From contig NW_022985565.1 of assembly GCF_010093815.1 (NCBI RefSeq), positions 273,924 to 337,923 of the forward strand: a DNA stretch of 64,000 bases, given 5' to 3'. The translations under genes and the position numbers were made by a program. The first letter of the stretch is position 1. Every line of letters begins with the position of its first letter. This document shows positions 11,801-23,200 of this stretch, piece by piece. A model generated the notes under the pieces. That model made no database searches. It was given only the letters and a program-made list of their open reading frames with translations, and was not told where the DNA came from. This stretch comes from Pseudovirgaria hyperparasitica. Lineage: Eukaryota; Ascomycota; Dothideomycetes; Acrospermales; Acrospermaceae.

Positions 11801-12710
11801 GCGAGCTGCCTGATCCAATCCTGACTTTCAAGCTCTACAAGCTGTTCATTGTCGGAGCACGTACGTAATTAGTCTTCCGGTGTTCATAAACATTGCTAAC
11901 GTGATTCCAGAGCTCCAAGATGAGGACAGCCGTCGTCGCGTTCTACACCTCACATGTTGTCTTCTTCCGAAAGTGCACAGAGATTGCATGGAGGTCTTGT
12001 TCTCTTTCCTCAATTGGGCCTCATCGTTCTCTACCGTAGATGAAGAAACAGGCAGCAAGATGGATATCCATAACCTCGCAACCGTGGTTGCGCCCAATAT
12101 CCTCTATTCCAACACCAAAGGCATGGAAATGGACACCAGCTTCCTTGCGATCGAAGTCGTCCATACTCTCATCGAATGCAACGAGTCCATGTGCGAGGTA
12201 CGTCATCACTTACAGTCAACTTCAAAGCATCAACATGTATTAATGCAGTCACAGGTTCCTGAGGATATCGTCTCCATGCTCAGCGATTCTACACTATTCG
12301 AAATCAGCCCCGACCTGACCACCAAAGAGATCCTGAAGCGTTGGGGAGAGATCGGACGCGTTCCACAAGCAACCATCACCAACACTCAAACGCAGAGACC
12401 TCGCTCTCGCGAAGGAAAGCAGGCTAACGGTGCTGCCGTGGCGCGCATCGACACAGTACCCCCTCAGTGGCAGAACGAATCATCCGTTCGACATGTAGGC
12501 GGAAATCAGCATATGACATACGGACCCTCTAGTGCTCAAAACACACCTCCACAGCACCAGCATGAGCTAGCAACTCCAAATTTGCCATATGCACATGGTC
12601 ATTCGAATGGGAGCTCAGAGTCTCGTGGAGGCAGCCCTCATCGACAACCTTACCGGTCAAGCCCAGGCATGCAGAAGCAAAACCCCATGGGTATCACTGG
12701 AGCCGGTTGA
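8852..12710 (+). CDS. lrg1: LRG1-type LIM-domain Rho GTPase-activating protein
   Basis: Six exons are read: 8852-9247, 9306-10008, 10057-10689, 10748-11860, 11911-12197 and 12255-12710 (or 12249, a tandem acceptor), for about 1195 residues. An in-frame TGA lies two codons before the ATG. LIM 1 (from C104, CGKC...HLECFTCHDC) and LIM 2 (CYACG...HIEHFTCSVC) are followed by a LIM-like unit CNGC...HWHPEC near residue 230 and a further one, CPVCEKS...HTGCMVCQNC, near 478. The RhoGAP domain spans about 858-1060, with the arginine finger in GVFRKNGNIRRL and the LPDPILTFKLYKLF, NLATVVAPNIL motifs. Family members switch off Rho1 and so control glucan synthesis, cell-wall signalling and hyphal tip growth at the cortex. 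Branch sites such as TACTAAAC and TGCTAAC support the introns. Two introns (48 nt and 57/51 nt) are multiples of three without stops. The C-terminal tail (about 1100-1195) is low-complexity. Confidence 0.93.
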
Positions 12711-13318
12711 TCAAGCCAGAAACAGACTGCGCTACACCTAAGAGGTGTTTTTGCAGATCGCCCCTACCTGTATAGCACCACCCAGGACATATCCACGACG
12801 TATTGCTGGATATGCATAGGACTACCCCATCCTTTGACTTGCATCTGGAAAAAAAAGGCGTTTTGGAATTCAATCATGTTAATCATTTGCATAAAATTGC
12901 TAAGCGAGAAGGAAAGAAGAATCCGAAAGCGAAGGTCCATATCATCGACGGACTGGTCGGCCCTCGCGCTCGCGTCTTAATGTCCGTCTCTAATCGGGAA
13001 TGGAAGGAGGGGGGGAAGGGTGTTGGAGGGGTTTTATATTTCGCGATACGAAGAGGGAGCATCACTGAGGAAAGCTGGAAACATACCCAACACACGGACG
13101 CACACACACAAATACCATTCAGCCAGCCAGCCAGCCAGCCAGCCTTACTACTAGCAAGAGAGCCATTACGAAAAGAAAAGAAGCATGTACGGGAGTCTGT
13201 TTGTTTATGATCTTTCCGTCTTTGGGTAGCCCCATTTTTTTGTTCTTCTTCTTCTTTTCTGTCTCTCGCTTCACCTCTCACTTACTTCCTCAACAACGCA
13301 CACAGCAGCTCGAAAGCA

Positions 13319-13371
<53 letters not shown>

Positions 13372-14575
13372 GGGAAAGGGAAACCGGTCGTGCATGAAGC
13401 AACAACTCCTTGGTTGATCGAGGATATTCTGCTTGTTGAATGATTTGGTGGTGCGTGGGGTTTGCTCTGGCATGTTTAGCTTGTTGTTGTAGTTGTTGTT
13501 GTTGTTGTTGTCCCATCCATCATTGCGCCTTTTTTGCGTTGGTTGTGTGTGTTTTTGTCGTGTAGAGATGGGAAGAAGAATTGAGATGAGATGAGATGAG
13601 ATGAGATGAGATGAGATGAGATGAAAATGGGATGGGATGGAGACGAGAAATGAAAGATGAGAATGACCAATGAATGCAATGGAAGCTGCTGCTGCTGCTG
13701 CTGGTGGATGATATGATACCATATGGTGTGTGTTTGTGTGTTTGTGTGTTTGGTGTCTGTGTGTTTGTGTTTGTGTGTTTGGTGTTTGTGTGTGTCCCTT
13801 GGCTGCACTGCACTGCACGGACATGGGACCTGGACAACGGAGAAGATGGGAGAGATGAGTGGAGAAGACGGAAAGACGGAACCTATGGGGGGAAGTGGAG
13901 TGGAGTGGAGTGTAGGCGAATTGATGATGGATTCGCGGGCTTTTTGTTTGTTTTGCTCGCTGGGTGAATTGAAGCCTTTAGGGGGCGCTAGTCAGAGTCA
14001 GCGTTAGGGTTTAGGGTCTAGGGTCTAGGGTTGATTGGTTGGGTGTTTAGGTCAAAGTCAGGGTCAAGGTCAGGCAGGGTCAAATGCAAATGCAAATGCA
14101 AATTCAAAGTCAAAGTCAAAGTTTCAAAAAAAATTCAATGGTTCAACGGTTCACGTGCAGATCCCCGTATTTGAGATTTGAGATTGGAGATTGGAGATTG
14201 GAGATTGGAGATTGGAGATTTGAGATTTGAGATTTGAGATTTGAGATTGGAGATTCGAGATTTGAAGAGTGTGATGGGAGGGGGTAGTGGTCTTGGGGTT
14301 ATGGGGTTATGTGGTTTCTTTTTGATAGGTTGGGCTGTCTCCTTATTCCTCTGGGACGATGCTTGCCTTCTTTCTTTCCTTCTTTCTCATCCCCTTATTA
14401 CTTCCCTTATCTATCGCCGTACATGCACGCATGCCATCCCATGCAAATTAAAGCCTCGGTCGGGGCCGGGCATGGAGATATATATATCCTGTGACGCTCT
14501 CTGATTATCATGCTATACTACACTACGCTATACTCTCTACCCAAACCCCCCGCCCCCCCCTTGGATGCCCCAAAC
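12711..14575. repeat. Second convergent spacer packed with simple repeats
   Basis: This is the 3'-to-3' space between the RhoGAP gene and the NUFIP1-like gene. No gene is supported. Repeats seen: (AGCC)6 at 13121-13144 and (AGCC) about 12.7 units at 13320-13370; TTG units near 13480-13512; (GAGAT)n at about 13581-13624; GTGTTT-rich DNA at about 13722-13795; four TTAGGG-like units at 14004-14030; CAAATG/CAAAGT units at about 14084-14125; and a 7-bp GAGATTT/GAGATTG array at about 14169-14262. Confidence 0.88.
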
Positions 14576-16468
14576 TCACGTCAAAAACCCCTTCTTCCCC
14601 AAATACTTAATCGCCTCGAGCGCAAGCTTATTCGCCTCGGCAACCTCCTGCGCCGCCCAGCGGTCGCGGAGAGTGATTCTCTGCTTCCTCTTATGCTTCC
14701 TGCTGTTCTCGTCGTTATCGTTGCCAGCACCGTGCCGCCGCCGTCGTCGCCGCTCCTGCTGCTGCTCCTGCTCCTCGGCTGTTTGCTGGTGGCGGAATCT
14801 GCAGCGGGGTCCGAATTTGCAGTGGCGGTTGGATTTGCGGAGTGAGGGGCAGAGTTTGGGGTGTGTGGTTTTGGTGGGGGCGTTGTGCGGGGGAGGATGA
14901 TGATGGTGTGGTGGGGGAATGAAGAGGGGGTTTGGAGGGAGTTTTGAGGAGAGGGTTTCGGGGTGGGCGGAGGAGGAGGAGGAGTCTGAGTCTGAGTTTG
15001 AGTCTGAGGAGTCTGGGTCTGAGGGGGAGAGGGCGGAGGAGCTGGATATTATGGATGAGGTGTCGGATAGGGAGGCGTTGATGTTGGTCTCGTGGTCGGA
15101 GTTGGCTTGGTCGGCTTGGTCGTCGGAGTCTGAGTCGCTGGCGTAGTTGAGGTTGAGACTGATGGTTGGGTTTGTGTCTTGTCGTCGGAGTGGATTCGAG
15201 CTGGTGGTTGCTGTGGCGGCGACAGGAGGTTTACGGTTGTCTGTGGACTCCTGGGCGCGTCTTCGTGGGGTGTTGAGGTCTTCGTTTCGATCACGGGTTT
15301 GCGTGTCGTTGTCCCGGGCAGGTGCTGGAGCTGCTTTGGGGTATTCTTTCGACCTGCTTTCGATGCGTTCGGTGCGTGATGAGGGCTCGCATCCTCGCTG
15401 TAACTGCAGCAGTTTATCGCGCAGCTCGGCAGCTTCCTGTTTCTTTTGTTGGACGCGTGCTTGGGTAGGGAATTCTCTTCGGCGCTCTGCCCTCCACGCA
15501 GCGATTTCGGCCGCGTTGCTTAGCTTTACAGTGCGGTCACCGTACTCGATTCTGATCGTGTCGATGGACCCGGCATAGTGTGCTTCCTCGTCAATCTCCT
15601 CCTCCTCGCTGGAGTATTGCGGCTCTTCCTCATTTATCAGGCCTAAATGCGTAGTCTTTCGTTTCTTGTTGCTCCTGCTATCTTTTGAGTGTTCGCTCGG
15701 TCGTGAAGCAGGAGATACAGGGGTCGGGAGCGAGAAGCCAAAGCTAGGGACTGAAGGGGCGACGGCTACGCGCTGCCTGACTTGGGGCTTGTTCGATGTG
15801 CCTCGTCCACGGCCTCTGGGCGATTGGTGATCCTTACGAGAGTCCCTCGGGCCGCTCGAATTATACATTCTCTCTGTTCTGGGCGCAGAAGCGTTACGGT
15901 CTTGTGCTGCTACGCCTGGGTGGGACTCCTGATTGTAGGTGTTGGCTGAATGTTGCGGACTCGACGCGGGCCGAGCGTTTGACAGGTGGGCTTGAGCTTG
16001 ATTGAGCTTGGTCTGGAACTCCGGTGAGTTCCACATCATCTGGGCAGCGGTAGTGTATGCCGCATACTGCTGTTGCATCTCGGGTGGCAGAGTTTGGCTT
16101 CCGTTCACGTTCGTCGCGTTCTGGTCGTTTGCTATAATTCCCGTAGACGACTGATTCGGGATGCTTCTGTGTTCGCTCGACTGTATCGCGGTCTGCTTGT
16201 CGTGACTATTCCGGTTCCCGTCAGGTCTCCCATGTTGATTGGTCGCCGTTCCCCTTCCTCCTCTTGCACCATACCTAGCTCCTCTGCTCCCTCTATGATT
16301 TTGACCCCTTCCTCCACCTGTGCCATGATTATGAGCTCTACTACTGTACTGTGTTCCATCATTATGCGAATTGGGTGTAAAAGACGACGCCGGGCTATTG
16401 AAGCTCTCGACCGGCGCAGCTTTTGGCGGAGGCGGAGGTAGAGGAGGAAACGTGAAAGCAGCTGGCAT
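14576..16468 (-). CDS. NUFIP1/Rsa1-type snoRNP assembly protein with CCCH finger
   Basis: A single open exon of 630 residues. The first ATG is at 16468 (MPAAFTFPPLPPPPP); upstream in-frame codons lack ATG. The N-terminal third is disordered, Gly/Arg/Asn-rich with RGG-like stretches (GARYGARGGRG). Around residues 280-380 lies KKRKTTHLGLI, an acidic block, and AEIAAWRAERRREFPT, which is the conserved NUFIP1/Rsa1 segment that binds the box C/D snoRNP protein Snu13. A Ser/Asp-rich block follows, then one CCCH zinc finger near residue 555 (C-x9-C-x5-C-x3-H, ending CRFRH) and a basic C-terminal helix ending AIKYLGKKGFLT. In this family the protein is a scaffold in the nucleus, with the R2TP chaperone, for snoRNP maturation. 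It is divergent from rpc25 with 288 bp between the start codons, so a shared promoter is likely. Confidence 0.82.
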   Translation of the reverse strand: MPAAFTFPPLPPPPPKAAPVESFNSPASSFTPNSHNDGTQYSSRAHNHGTGGGRGQNHRGSRGARYGARGGRGTATNQHGRPDGNRNSHDKQTAIQSSEHRSIPNQSSTGIIANDQNATNVNGSQTLPPEMQQQYAAYTTAAQMMWNSPEFQTKLNQAQAHLSNARPASSPQHSANTYNQESHPGVAAQDRNASAPRTERMYNSSGPRDSRKDHQSPRGRGRGTSNKPQVRQRVAVAPSVPSFGFSLPTPVSPASRPSEHSKDSRSNKKRKTTHLGLINEEEPQYSSEEEEIDEEAHYAGSIDTIRIEYGDRTVKLSNAAEIAAWRAERRREFPTQARVQQKKQEAAELRDKLLQLQRGCEPSSRTERIESRSKEYPKAAPAPARDNDTQTRDRNEDLNTPRRRAQESTDNRKPPVAATATTSSNPLRRQDTNPTISLNLNYASDSDSDDQADQANSDHETNINASLSDTSSIISSSSALSPSDPDSSDSNSDSDSSSSSAHPETLSSKLPPNPLFIPPPHHHHPPPHNAPTKTTHPKLCPSLRKSNRHCKFGPRCRFRHQQTAEEQEQQQERRRRRRHGAGNDNDENSRKHKRKQRITLRDRWAAQEVAEANKLALEAIKYLGKKGFLT

Positions 16469-16756
16469 AGTGCGTCTTGTAGAAAAGATCAACGTGAGCC
16501 GCTTCGGTCATTATACAGCATTTATCAGTCTAGGTAAGGATATGATAATAGTATGCACGTTTGTCGCATCGAAAGCTATTCCTCGAAGAGAAATGGTGAT
16601 AGTGGTCCGAGCTCCGGAACGTAACGCTAAAATTCTTAACTCCGCACTACCGTCATTCTTTTTCTTGCGACGCGTTCGGGCGCGTCTCGGAAAAGGGTCA
16701 TTCTGGATGAAAGCGGAGAACGATACCAGTATGTTCCTAGATGAAAGTAGCTCACA
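16469..16756. promoter_or_regulatory. Bidirectional promoter of the NUFIP1-like gene and rpc25
   Basis: The two ATGs point away from each other with 288 bp between them, and both genes serve stable-RNA production (snoRNP assembly and RNA polymerase III). I see no clear TATA box. The call rests on spacing and orientation alone. Confidence 0.5.
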
Positions 16757-17690
16757 ATGTTTGTTCTTGTATGGAATAATTTCTTTACCGATATCTGCAA
16801 CACTTCTAGCTAAGACACAATTTTCAGACTTCGATATCCGATCTGATCCCGATTGATCCAAAAGATTTCACAAAGCCCACGCCTGATGCCATAAAGGACA
16901 ACATACATAGCAAATACTCAAACAAGGTAGAATATCCCGTCAATGTATCTGTACGATGGCTGATCAAAGCCCAGGTTCTACAACAAGTCGGCCTTTGCAT
17001 ATGCGTTTTCGATATAGAAAAGATCTCCGATGGCCTCATAGGTCACGGGTCTGGCATAGTATACGTGCATGGTATGCTCAATTATCGGGTTTCTTGCAAT
17101 ATCTGACTAAAGCAACCATTTAGTTGACTTTCGACTTTTGGTATTTCGACCATTCAAAGGTGAAATCCTTCAGGGGCGCATAATACGTAGCGACGAAAAT
17201 GCCATCAAAAGTAGGCACTCATCAGGTCGCGGCTCATGTATGCTGACAAACATTTAGTCGGCCTCGAATTCTTCGAAGATATTACCGCTCCTGCACCTAC
17301 TTCTCTTTTTGAGGACACAACATTGTACGCATCATTTTATGTACAGCTCGATTCTACAGCTAATTCTCTGCAGTGATGCGAAGGAATTGTCCTGGGTCTG
17401 GACACCAGAGGGAGGTGATGGCGAGCTCTACTTTGACTTGGGGGAAGTCATCCGTTTTCGCGTCGAATCCGAAGAGTGGCATGACCGATCACCCCAAGCC
17501 CCTGGATCTGAAGATTCTGGCAAGGATGATCAGCCACCTTATAGTTTGCTTGTTCGTATCACGATGGCGAGGCTCAATTGCAGTATGCTGACTCCATCAG
17601 GTATCAATGCAGCAATCAGGCCTTGGACTCACCATGTGGTGGGACGAAGAAAGGGCAGAGGAGGCGGAACAGAGCCACAGTCCCACATAG
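16757..17690 (+). CDS. rpc25: RNA polymerase III subunit Rpc25 (RPC8)
   Basis: Seven exons: 16757-16768, 16828-16926, 16975-17071, 17124-17210, 17258-17324, 17374-17551 and 17601-17690, total 209 residues, close to the 200-212 of known Rpc25. The first exon is only 12 nt and codes MFVL; joined to exon 2 it gives MFVLTSISDLIPIDPKDF, the expected family start. Later pieces read VGLCICVFDIEKI, VDFRLLVFRPFKGEILQGRI, KIGLEFFEDI, LSWVWTPEGGDGELYFDLG, EVIRFRVESEEW and, at the end, SMQQSGLGLTMWWDEE. This is the Rpb7-like N-terminal fold followed by an OB fold. With Rpc17 it forms the polymerase III stalk that helps recruit the initiation machinery for tRNA and 5S genes in the nucleus. All six introns are 47-59 nt and most have a TGCTGAC or GCTAAG type branch site. 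No single long frame shows this gene; splicing is needed. Confidence 0.94.
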
Positions 17691-19513
17691 CCGCACAAAG
17701 TGATGGCCACGGTTTGCATACGCTACGCACTCATCCTGCACATTTGTGTCATATCCTATGCATCTGTGCTTCTCTGTGTGAATAACAAGGCCCGGTGATA
17801 TACCTGCTAACTTGGCTTAGACACGCGGAGGGGGTTGGGTTGTTTTCACCATGAGCAACGAAGCTTGCAAGCTTGAGCGGAGACGAGTCATGCAGGTTTA
17901 AGCATGAAAATATGTACTATATACTTTGGCTGGACGAAGGAGGTCTAAGTATCTTCTTCTAGTTCTCGCATATCTCATTCTTTTCTCTCCATGATTCATC
18001 ATCGAATGAGTTCATTTGAAGCTCACTCCAACAAGTCAATCCTGAGTATTCTTCCGCGCGAACACATGCGGGTAGTTTTTTAGTGTTGGACAGGCAATGA
18101 ATTTTGAAGAGTTGGAGTCGCCGATGGCCAGACGCAGGACAGGAGTCATTCCGCTGTGATCGAAGCTCGTTACAGTAATTATTGCCTGATCAGGTTTAGT
18201 TGCTTACGGCAGGCCGAGGTATCTCCTGGTCATCATTCATTCAACGTCCATGCGCCTCTTACAGCCTCACCACGAGGCTTGGTCGCAGGGCGTAATATAT
18301 GCATCGCAATATGCGTAGTTCATCTCGGCTCATTTGTTGTATCTTGCCTTACGGTAAGGCTCCCCCACCACGAAGCAAGTATATCCAAGACCGGCCGTTT
18401 GCTCTGCTTCACGAAGCGATGTTCTGCATTGCAGAAAAGACGCAATATGACACCTTAATAGCCTACCTCTAAGACCCCACACAAGGATCAGAATTCGAGG
18501 CTCATTAGGTATGGATAGTTTGCCTCACTTTCCGCCTCACGATCTATCGCGTACCCATGATTATGGGATGTCCTGCCGAGAATCAACAGTTTGGTTCACC
18601 AGAAATCTTCCGGACGTCGAGGTCTTGTGGGCACTCGCATATCCTTTCAATGGCTCCAGACAAAAAATGTTAAGTTGCTACTTCCATCTCGGTATTCTAG
18701 CCGTACGCGAGCCTTTCATTGCAATACTCCTCTGATCAGTTCCATTACCCCTGCATCGAATTACCAAATTAGATACATGGCAATCCATGAAACTTCTCAC
18801 GCCACCAACGCCCTCTTTCGAAAGCTCGTGGCAACGTCCCACCTCTGCAACAACGAGGCTGATACCGGTACATATCTTCTGGTTTGGCCAACTGCTTCAA
18901 GTCCATAGGGCCTTTAGAGTGACGAGTGCCTCTCGAAGAAGCGCAATTTTCTAGATGTGTTGCTTCTCAGGTTCCGCAATTTAGGTACCACTTGGAAAAC
19001 TCGTTTGGACTCTGTCTTATCAAAGAAGATGAGATGATATTGTATGTTCAAGTCTGCCTCGTCCACTCTATTACAACGGTATCGAGCTAGACTTATATCG
19101 CCCGGCACCTCGTAGCCACTGGATTTCTCGCTCGCCCTATGGCTTGCAATTTTCAGACGGATGCGTGCGCTGGAAATTCAATGACAGTCTCCCATGACCA
19201 GACGATTGGCCCTCTCTAGCTGCCCTGGATTCACTGGTCTGGTTATGCACCTATTGCACCTGTTCTACCTGTCCAATTGTCTATATCTAGCTTCTCAAGG
19301 CTACTCCTTTCCCTTCTTCAAGTCTATTGTTAAGATTTCAACGCTATTCAATAGATATTGAGCAGCCTCACCAGTCCAGTCCACAGGATCCACATACCTA
19401 AAGTCTTACGCTCGTCACCGACCTAAGAAGCTTTCTATTCATTTGGTTATTCATATTCCAATCACTATCACCGGTAATTCATCTTCAGTCTACACAGCAC
19501 TTCCAACTTTGGT
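17691..19513. other. Gene-poor stretch, left part
   Basis: No gene is supported. The DNA is of average composition with short unrelated open frames and no simple-repeat clusters. From about 19380 to 19513 the plus strand becomes rich in C and T with scattered A, like a fungal leader, just before the possible start at 19514. Confidence 0.55.
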
Positions 19514-20233
19514 CATGGATTCCGCAGGTAAGGGCAAAATATCGCCGATTACTTTCTTCGACGCGCCAGTGTGAGTACAGTCAAGCGGGCATCCTAATCC
19601 ATCAACAGCAAAACATACGAATCTCGATACCACAGATTTGGTCATCTCCATAACCCTCCGTCAGGACCAGGCAGCTCGACTCAGAACTCCAGTATGTATT
19701 GGTACCTAATTTCCCGTTACACAGTATCTGAATACCGTTCTGCTCAAGAGGTTCAGTGGTCACACTGAGACTGGAAGAGTTAGCACGAGATTGATGAAGT
19801 ACTTAATTTGACCGTGCTGATCCTGCTCAAGCGGCCTTCTGTGAAAAGCTGCAAACCGGAATCAGCCCAGGCTCTCGACATAGATGCCACGAGATACGAA
19901 GAAGAGTCGGAAGAAATTCGAGAGTTGACTTACTTCATGGATTCCCTCCACAGCCATCGTCAAGACAATCAATCCACTGGATCTACCTGTCCACCTTCTT
20001 GTAACACTGCCCTGGCCTTAGGTGACCAAGCGAAGCCGCGTAGTCACAATCCATTGGTATCATTCCTCACTGGTTCGTACACAACTTACGATCGACTCAT
20101 GCAGTCAAAGCTCTCAACAGACTCGACAAGCAATGGTATACAGTGGTCTGCTCTGGAATTATCTACCAACAACGTTCTAGTTGACAGTACAAGACGATCG
20201 TCCCGTGTTCCACCCGGATCCCGTGAACATTAG
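19514..20233 (+). other. Possible spliced hypothetical gene or relic
   Basis: An ATG at 19514 with a good context follows a pyrimidine-rich leader and opens MDSAGKGKISPITFFDAPV, after which GTGAGT looks like a donor. A compatible second exon (about 19636-19694) reads FGHLHNPPSGPGSS before another donor, GTATGT. Further on, one frame that ends at the TAG at 20231-20233 reads like coding sequence for over 100 residues (for example DIDATRYEEESEEIRELT and PLVSFLTGSYTTYDRLM). I cannot join these pieces into one frame without hitting stops, so it may be an unrecognised gene with other splice sites, or a decayed one. No family is recognised. Confidence 0.3.
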
Positions 20234-23200
20234 ATTAATTGCTGCCCATATATCCTATCACTTTTGCGCTCCTGGTAATTTTTCCTCTGCCCTTGCTTCG
20301 ATACCATTCCAAACAGTCTCATACCAATCTGGTCTTAAGCTAGTCATCTATGATATGCGATCAGTATGGACACCCTCGATCTTAGCAATAGCTTTACCTC
20401 TGCCGGTTTTAGCCTACTGGCGTTCCGCATGCCGGGCAGCATTTACCTGGGATTACCCAGACCGTGGATCCTTCACTCAAACATTTGGGACACTTTCGGC
20501 CAGGTACCTTTCGAATGGTCAGCTTGAATTTTCTCTAGAATATACTATCGTTTGTCAACATACAGTGTAGTCCGTCGGAGCAATATCAGCATTGATCTGC
20601 TGGTTCACATTTGTGACTCTGTCATTGGAACCGGAGGCACACATGAGGAAGAATTAAGGAGTCTGTGGTTGTTTTACAAAAGCCTGGCTTGGTCTGGATA
20701 GCCACTTGAGTTTGAGACGTTTACGATTGGAATTCGGAGGATATGAGCAAGCCATTCGACCTGAAGCGATGCCTCGAATTTATAGTCAAACCTCTCGCAA
20801 TCGTCTCCGGTCACCGCAAGTTGCTGCGACACCAACTACTCCGATATCTGGCCATACATACCACCAGGTATAAGGGAGACGCAGTGTTAGCCAAGCAAGT
20901 GGAAGATGAAGCGGTGAAAGCGCAGTTGATACCAAGCCAGTGGGTAGGGTGCATGGAGCTATAGACGATAGGAACGAGGGGCGTCTGTTTAGTCGTGGAC
21001 GTGGTACTAGGAGGTTGCTTTCTAGCTCATGGCTGCGATGGGCTGCATGACGAGGCGCAAAAGACATTAATATCGTCAATATACACCACATTGATCTATA
21101 GGGCAACGAAACAAACACACCGCAGGAATACTGACCCGCTCTGTTGGATGTCAGGGAGTGCCAAAGGGCCGGTATTCTGGTATTTTCACATTTCTGTAGT
21201 ACCACCACTATGACGAGTTTTCGTGTCTCCTGCTAGTGCCTGGTTATTGAAGACAGGCGTCGGACAAGGCTGAATTTTGGTTACCCAAGACAACTAGAGA
21301 CCCGTTTCGAAGTGGATATATGCAGCACGACGCCTATTATTGAGTTTGTGTCCGCTCAGATCCGCTTGCTGCGGGGCCCTAAAAGACAACTATTTCCGTT
21401 TGACTCGTCAATATATATGATAGGTCATATAGTACTACCTCTAATCACCAGGCGCGAGCACAGGTGTCATTGCACGGACCAGGTGTTTGTGCATCTATAG
21501 AGCTATCTATTAGAAGATTCGGTTCATTCTTATACAATATCGGCAGCTTCGCCGAGGCGGCCCAAGTCTTCGATCATCTTTGAACTACTCTGTATCGATT
21601 TTCTACCGTCAATCTCTAGACTGATCTGCAAGCTGCATCATATAACTCCGTAGTTATGTGTTCCGTCGGGATCTATACACAATAGTCCTTGAATGCCCTA
21701 CAGATATTGAAAGATATATGACAGGGTTCGGTTTAGAATCTTGGGTAAACATCCTGGGTTAAAAACTAGTCGTCATGTTCTGTCAGTCACTTTCTGCGTG
21801 TAGTTAGCACCGTCGGCTTCATTATACGGGGAACTGCTTCTTATCACGAGCGATATCAGTGGCTGCGGATATACATCCGAGCAGCCAATTGTAAGCTCTG
21901 CCGGGCTTGCCGTCGCAGTTGTACGCAAAGGATGACAACGCATGACGCTGAGTAGCGGAGGTGCGACATGCGACGAAAGTGACTAATCGAAGCATGTTTA
22001 TAGGGGAACTGTGACGAAGCAAGTATTGTAGCATGCAAAAAGCTAGAGAGGTCCTTTGCCAAAACATGATGGTTGCCGATGATTGGCTCAGAGACTTCTC
22101 AAAGGATGTCGCAAGATGGCTCCTCCCGGAATCTGCATGGCTCTATTTCTCGATCAGAGTGGGACTACAGGGATATCCCTGAGCAACACTATTCGATTGC
22201 TTGGGTCAATACCAGATGCTCAGTGAAGGGTAGCCATATCCTGGGTCGTTTGCTGCTGTGTGAGCACTGTAATTTGCAACTTTAGTCGACCTAGGGTATG
22301 ATCTCTGAGGCTCTTTCACAATCCTAGTAACGTAGACCACACTCGCAAGCTCGAGATCAATGGTTAGGTCAAGTATTGACTACCGTGTGGAAGATCTTTA
22401 TATGGTAACTATGACACAATGAACAGCGTCACTTCTAATCTATCAGCATATAGCAGTCCCAAATTAAGATTTGATCCTCGCTGGCGTCACTCACCGCCAT
22501 GTCAACATGGGATTCTAAAAAGCTCCAAGAATGTTTCGATGGGTGTCAGATACGCATTCTTTTCTCAAGTGCAATGGCCGCAGTCTCGGTGGTCCATCCC
22601 TATCTATAGACTAGGACCGAACAATGTGATCGCCGAGTATTGGTGGCTTACTTGATTACGACAGTGCCTTCTGAAGAATACCCTATGATTCCCTGGTGAT
22701 TCCGGGGCGGGCGTAATTGCATATACACAGCGATCCATTTGCAGTTATCCCTTGTTGTGTATGGTGCTGAGTTCACCGTTATAGATCCCAAGGAATGTGT
22801 AACAAGAGACATTAAGCAAAACAAGCAACCCTAGAGACCTTTACCCCCTCAAAGCATTAGGTGTGCCCTTGGGAAGATGTTCTCATTACTTCTTGTGTGA
22901 TACTGTTGTGAGGTTTGGAGTAGAGAGACAGTCAGGGCGCATCATCGTCCTAGCTAGTAGGAGATCAGTTGTAGTGTTACAAGGGCATTGTGCCGCACTA
23001 TGCCAGCAGTGGTTGGTTAAGATGCACACCTCTATCAAATGGATGTCTGAGGCCTTATAGAGTTTCAAAATCTTTCGACTACTTGACTAATTATGCAACA
23101 GAAGACATCTCACTGCGAAGATGAACTAACTTCAATACTAGAAGAGCATTTAAGCACATATAGCAATCCCTAACTATACTACCAGCCATTTCTCTACCAA

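Noticed and set aside
14919-15578. Plus-strand frames opposite the NUFIP1-like gene
   Set aside because: Shadows of the Ser/Asp-rich coding sequence; no motif of their own.
22419-22655. Fragment resembling a blade of a fungal fucose-lectin-like propeller
   Set aside because: Only about 20 residues look similar, flanking frames do not continue the fold, and the match is from memory of the pattern. Too weak to annotate.
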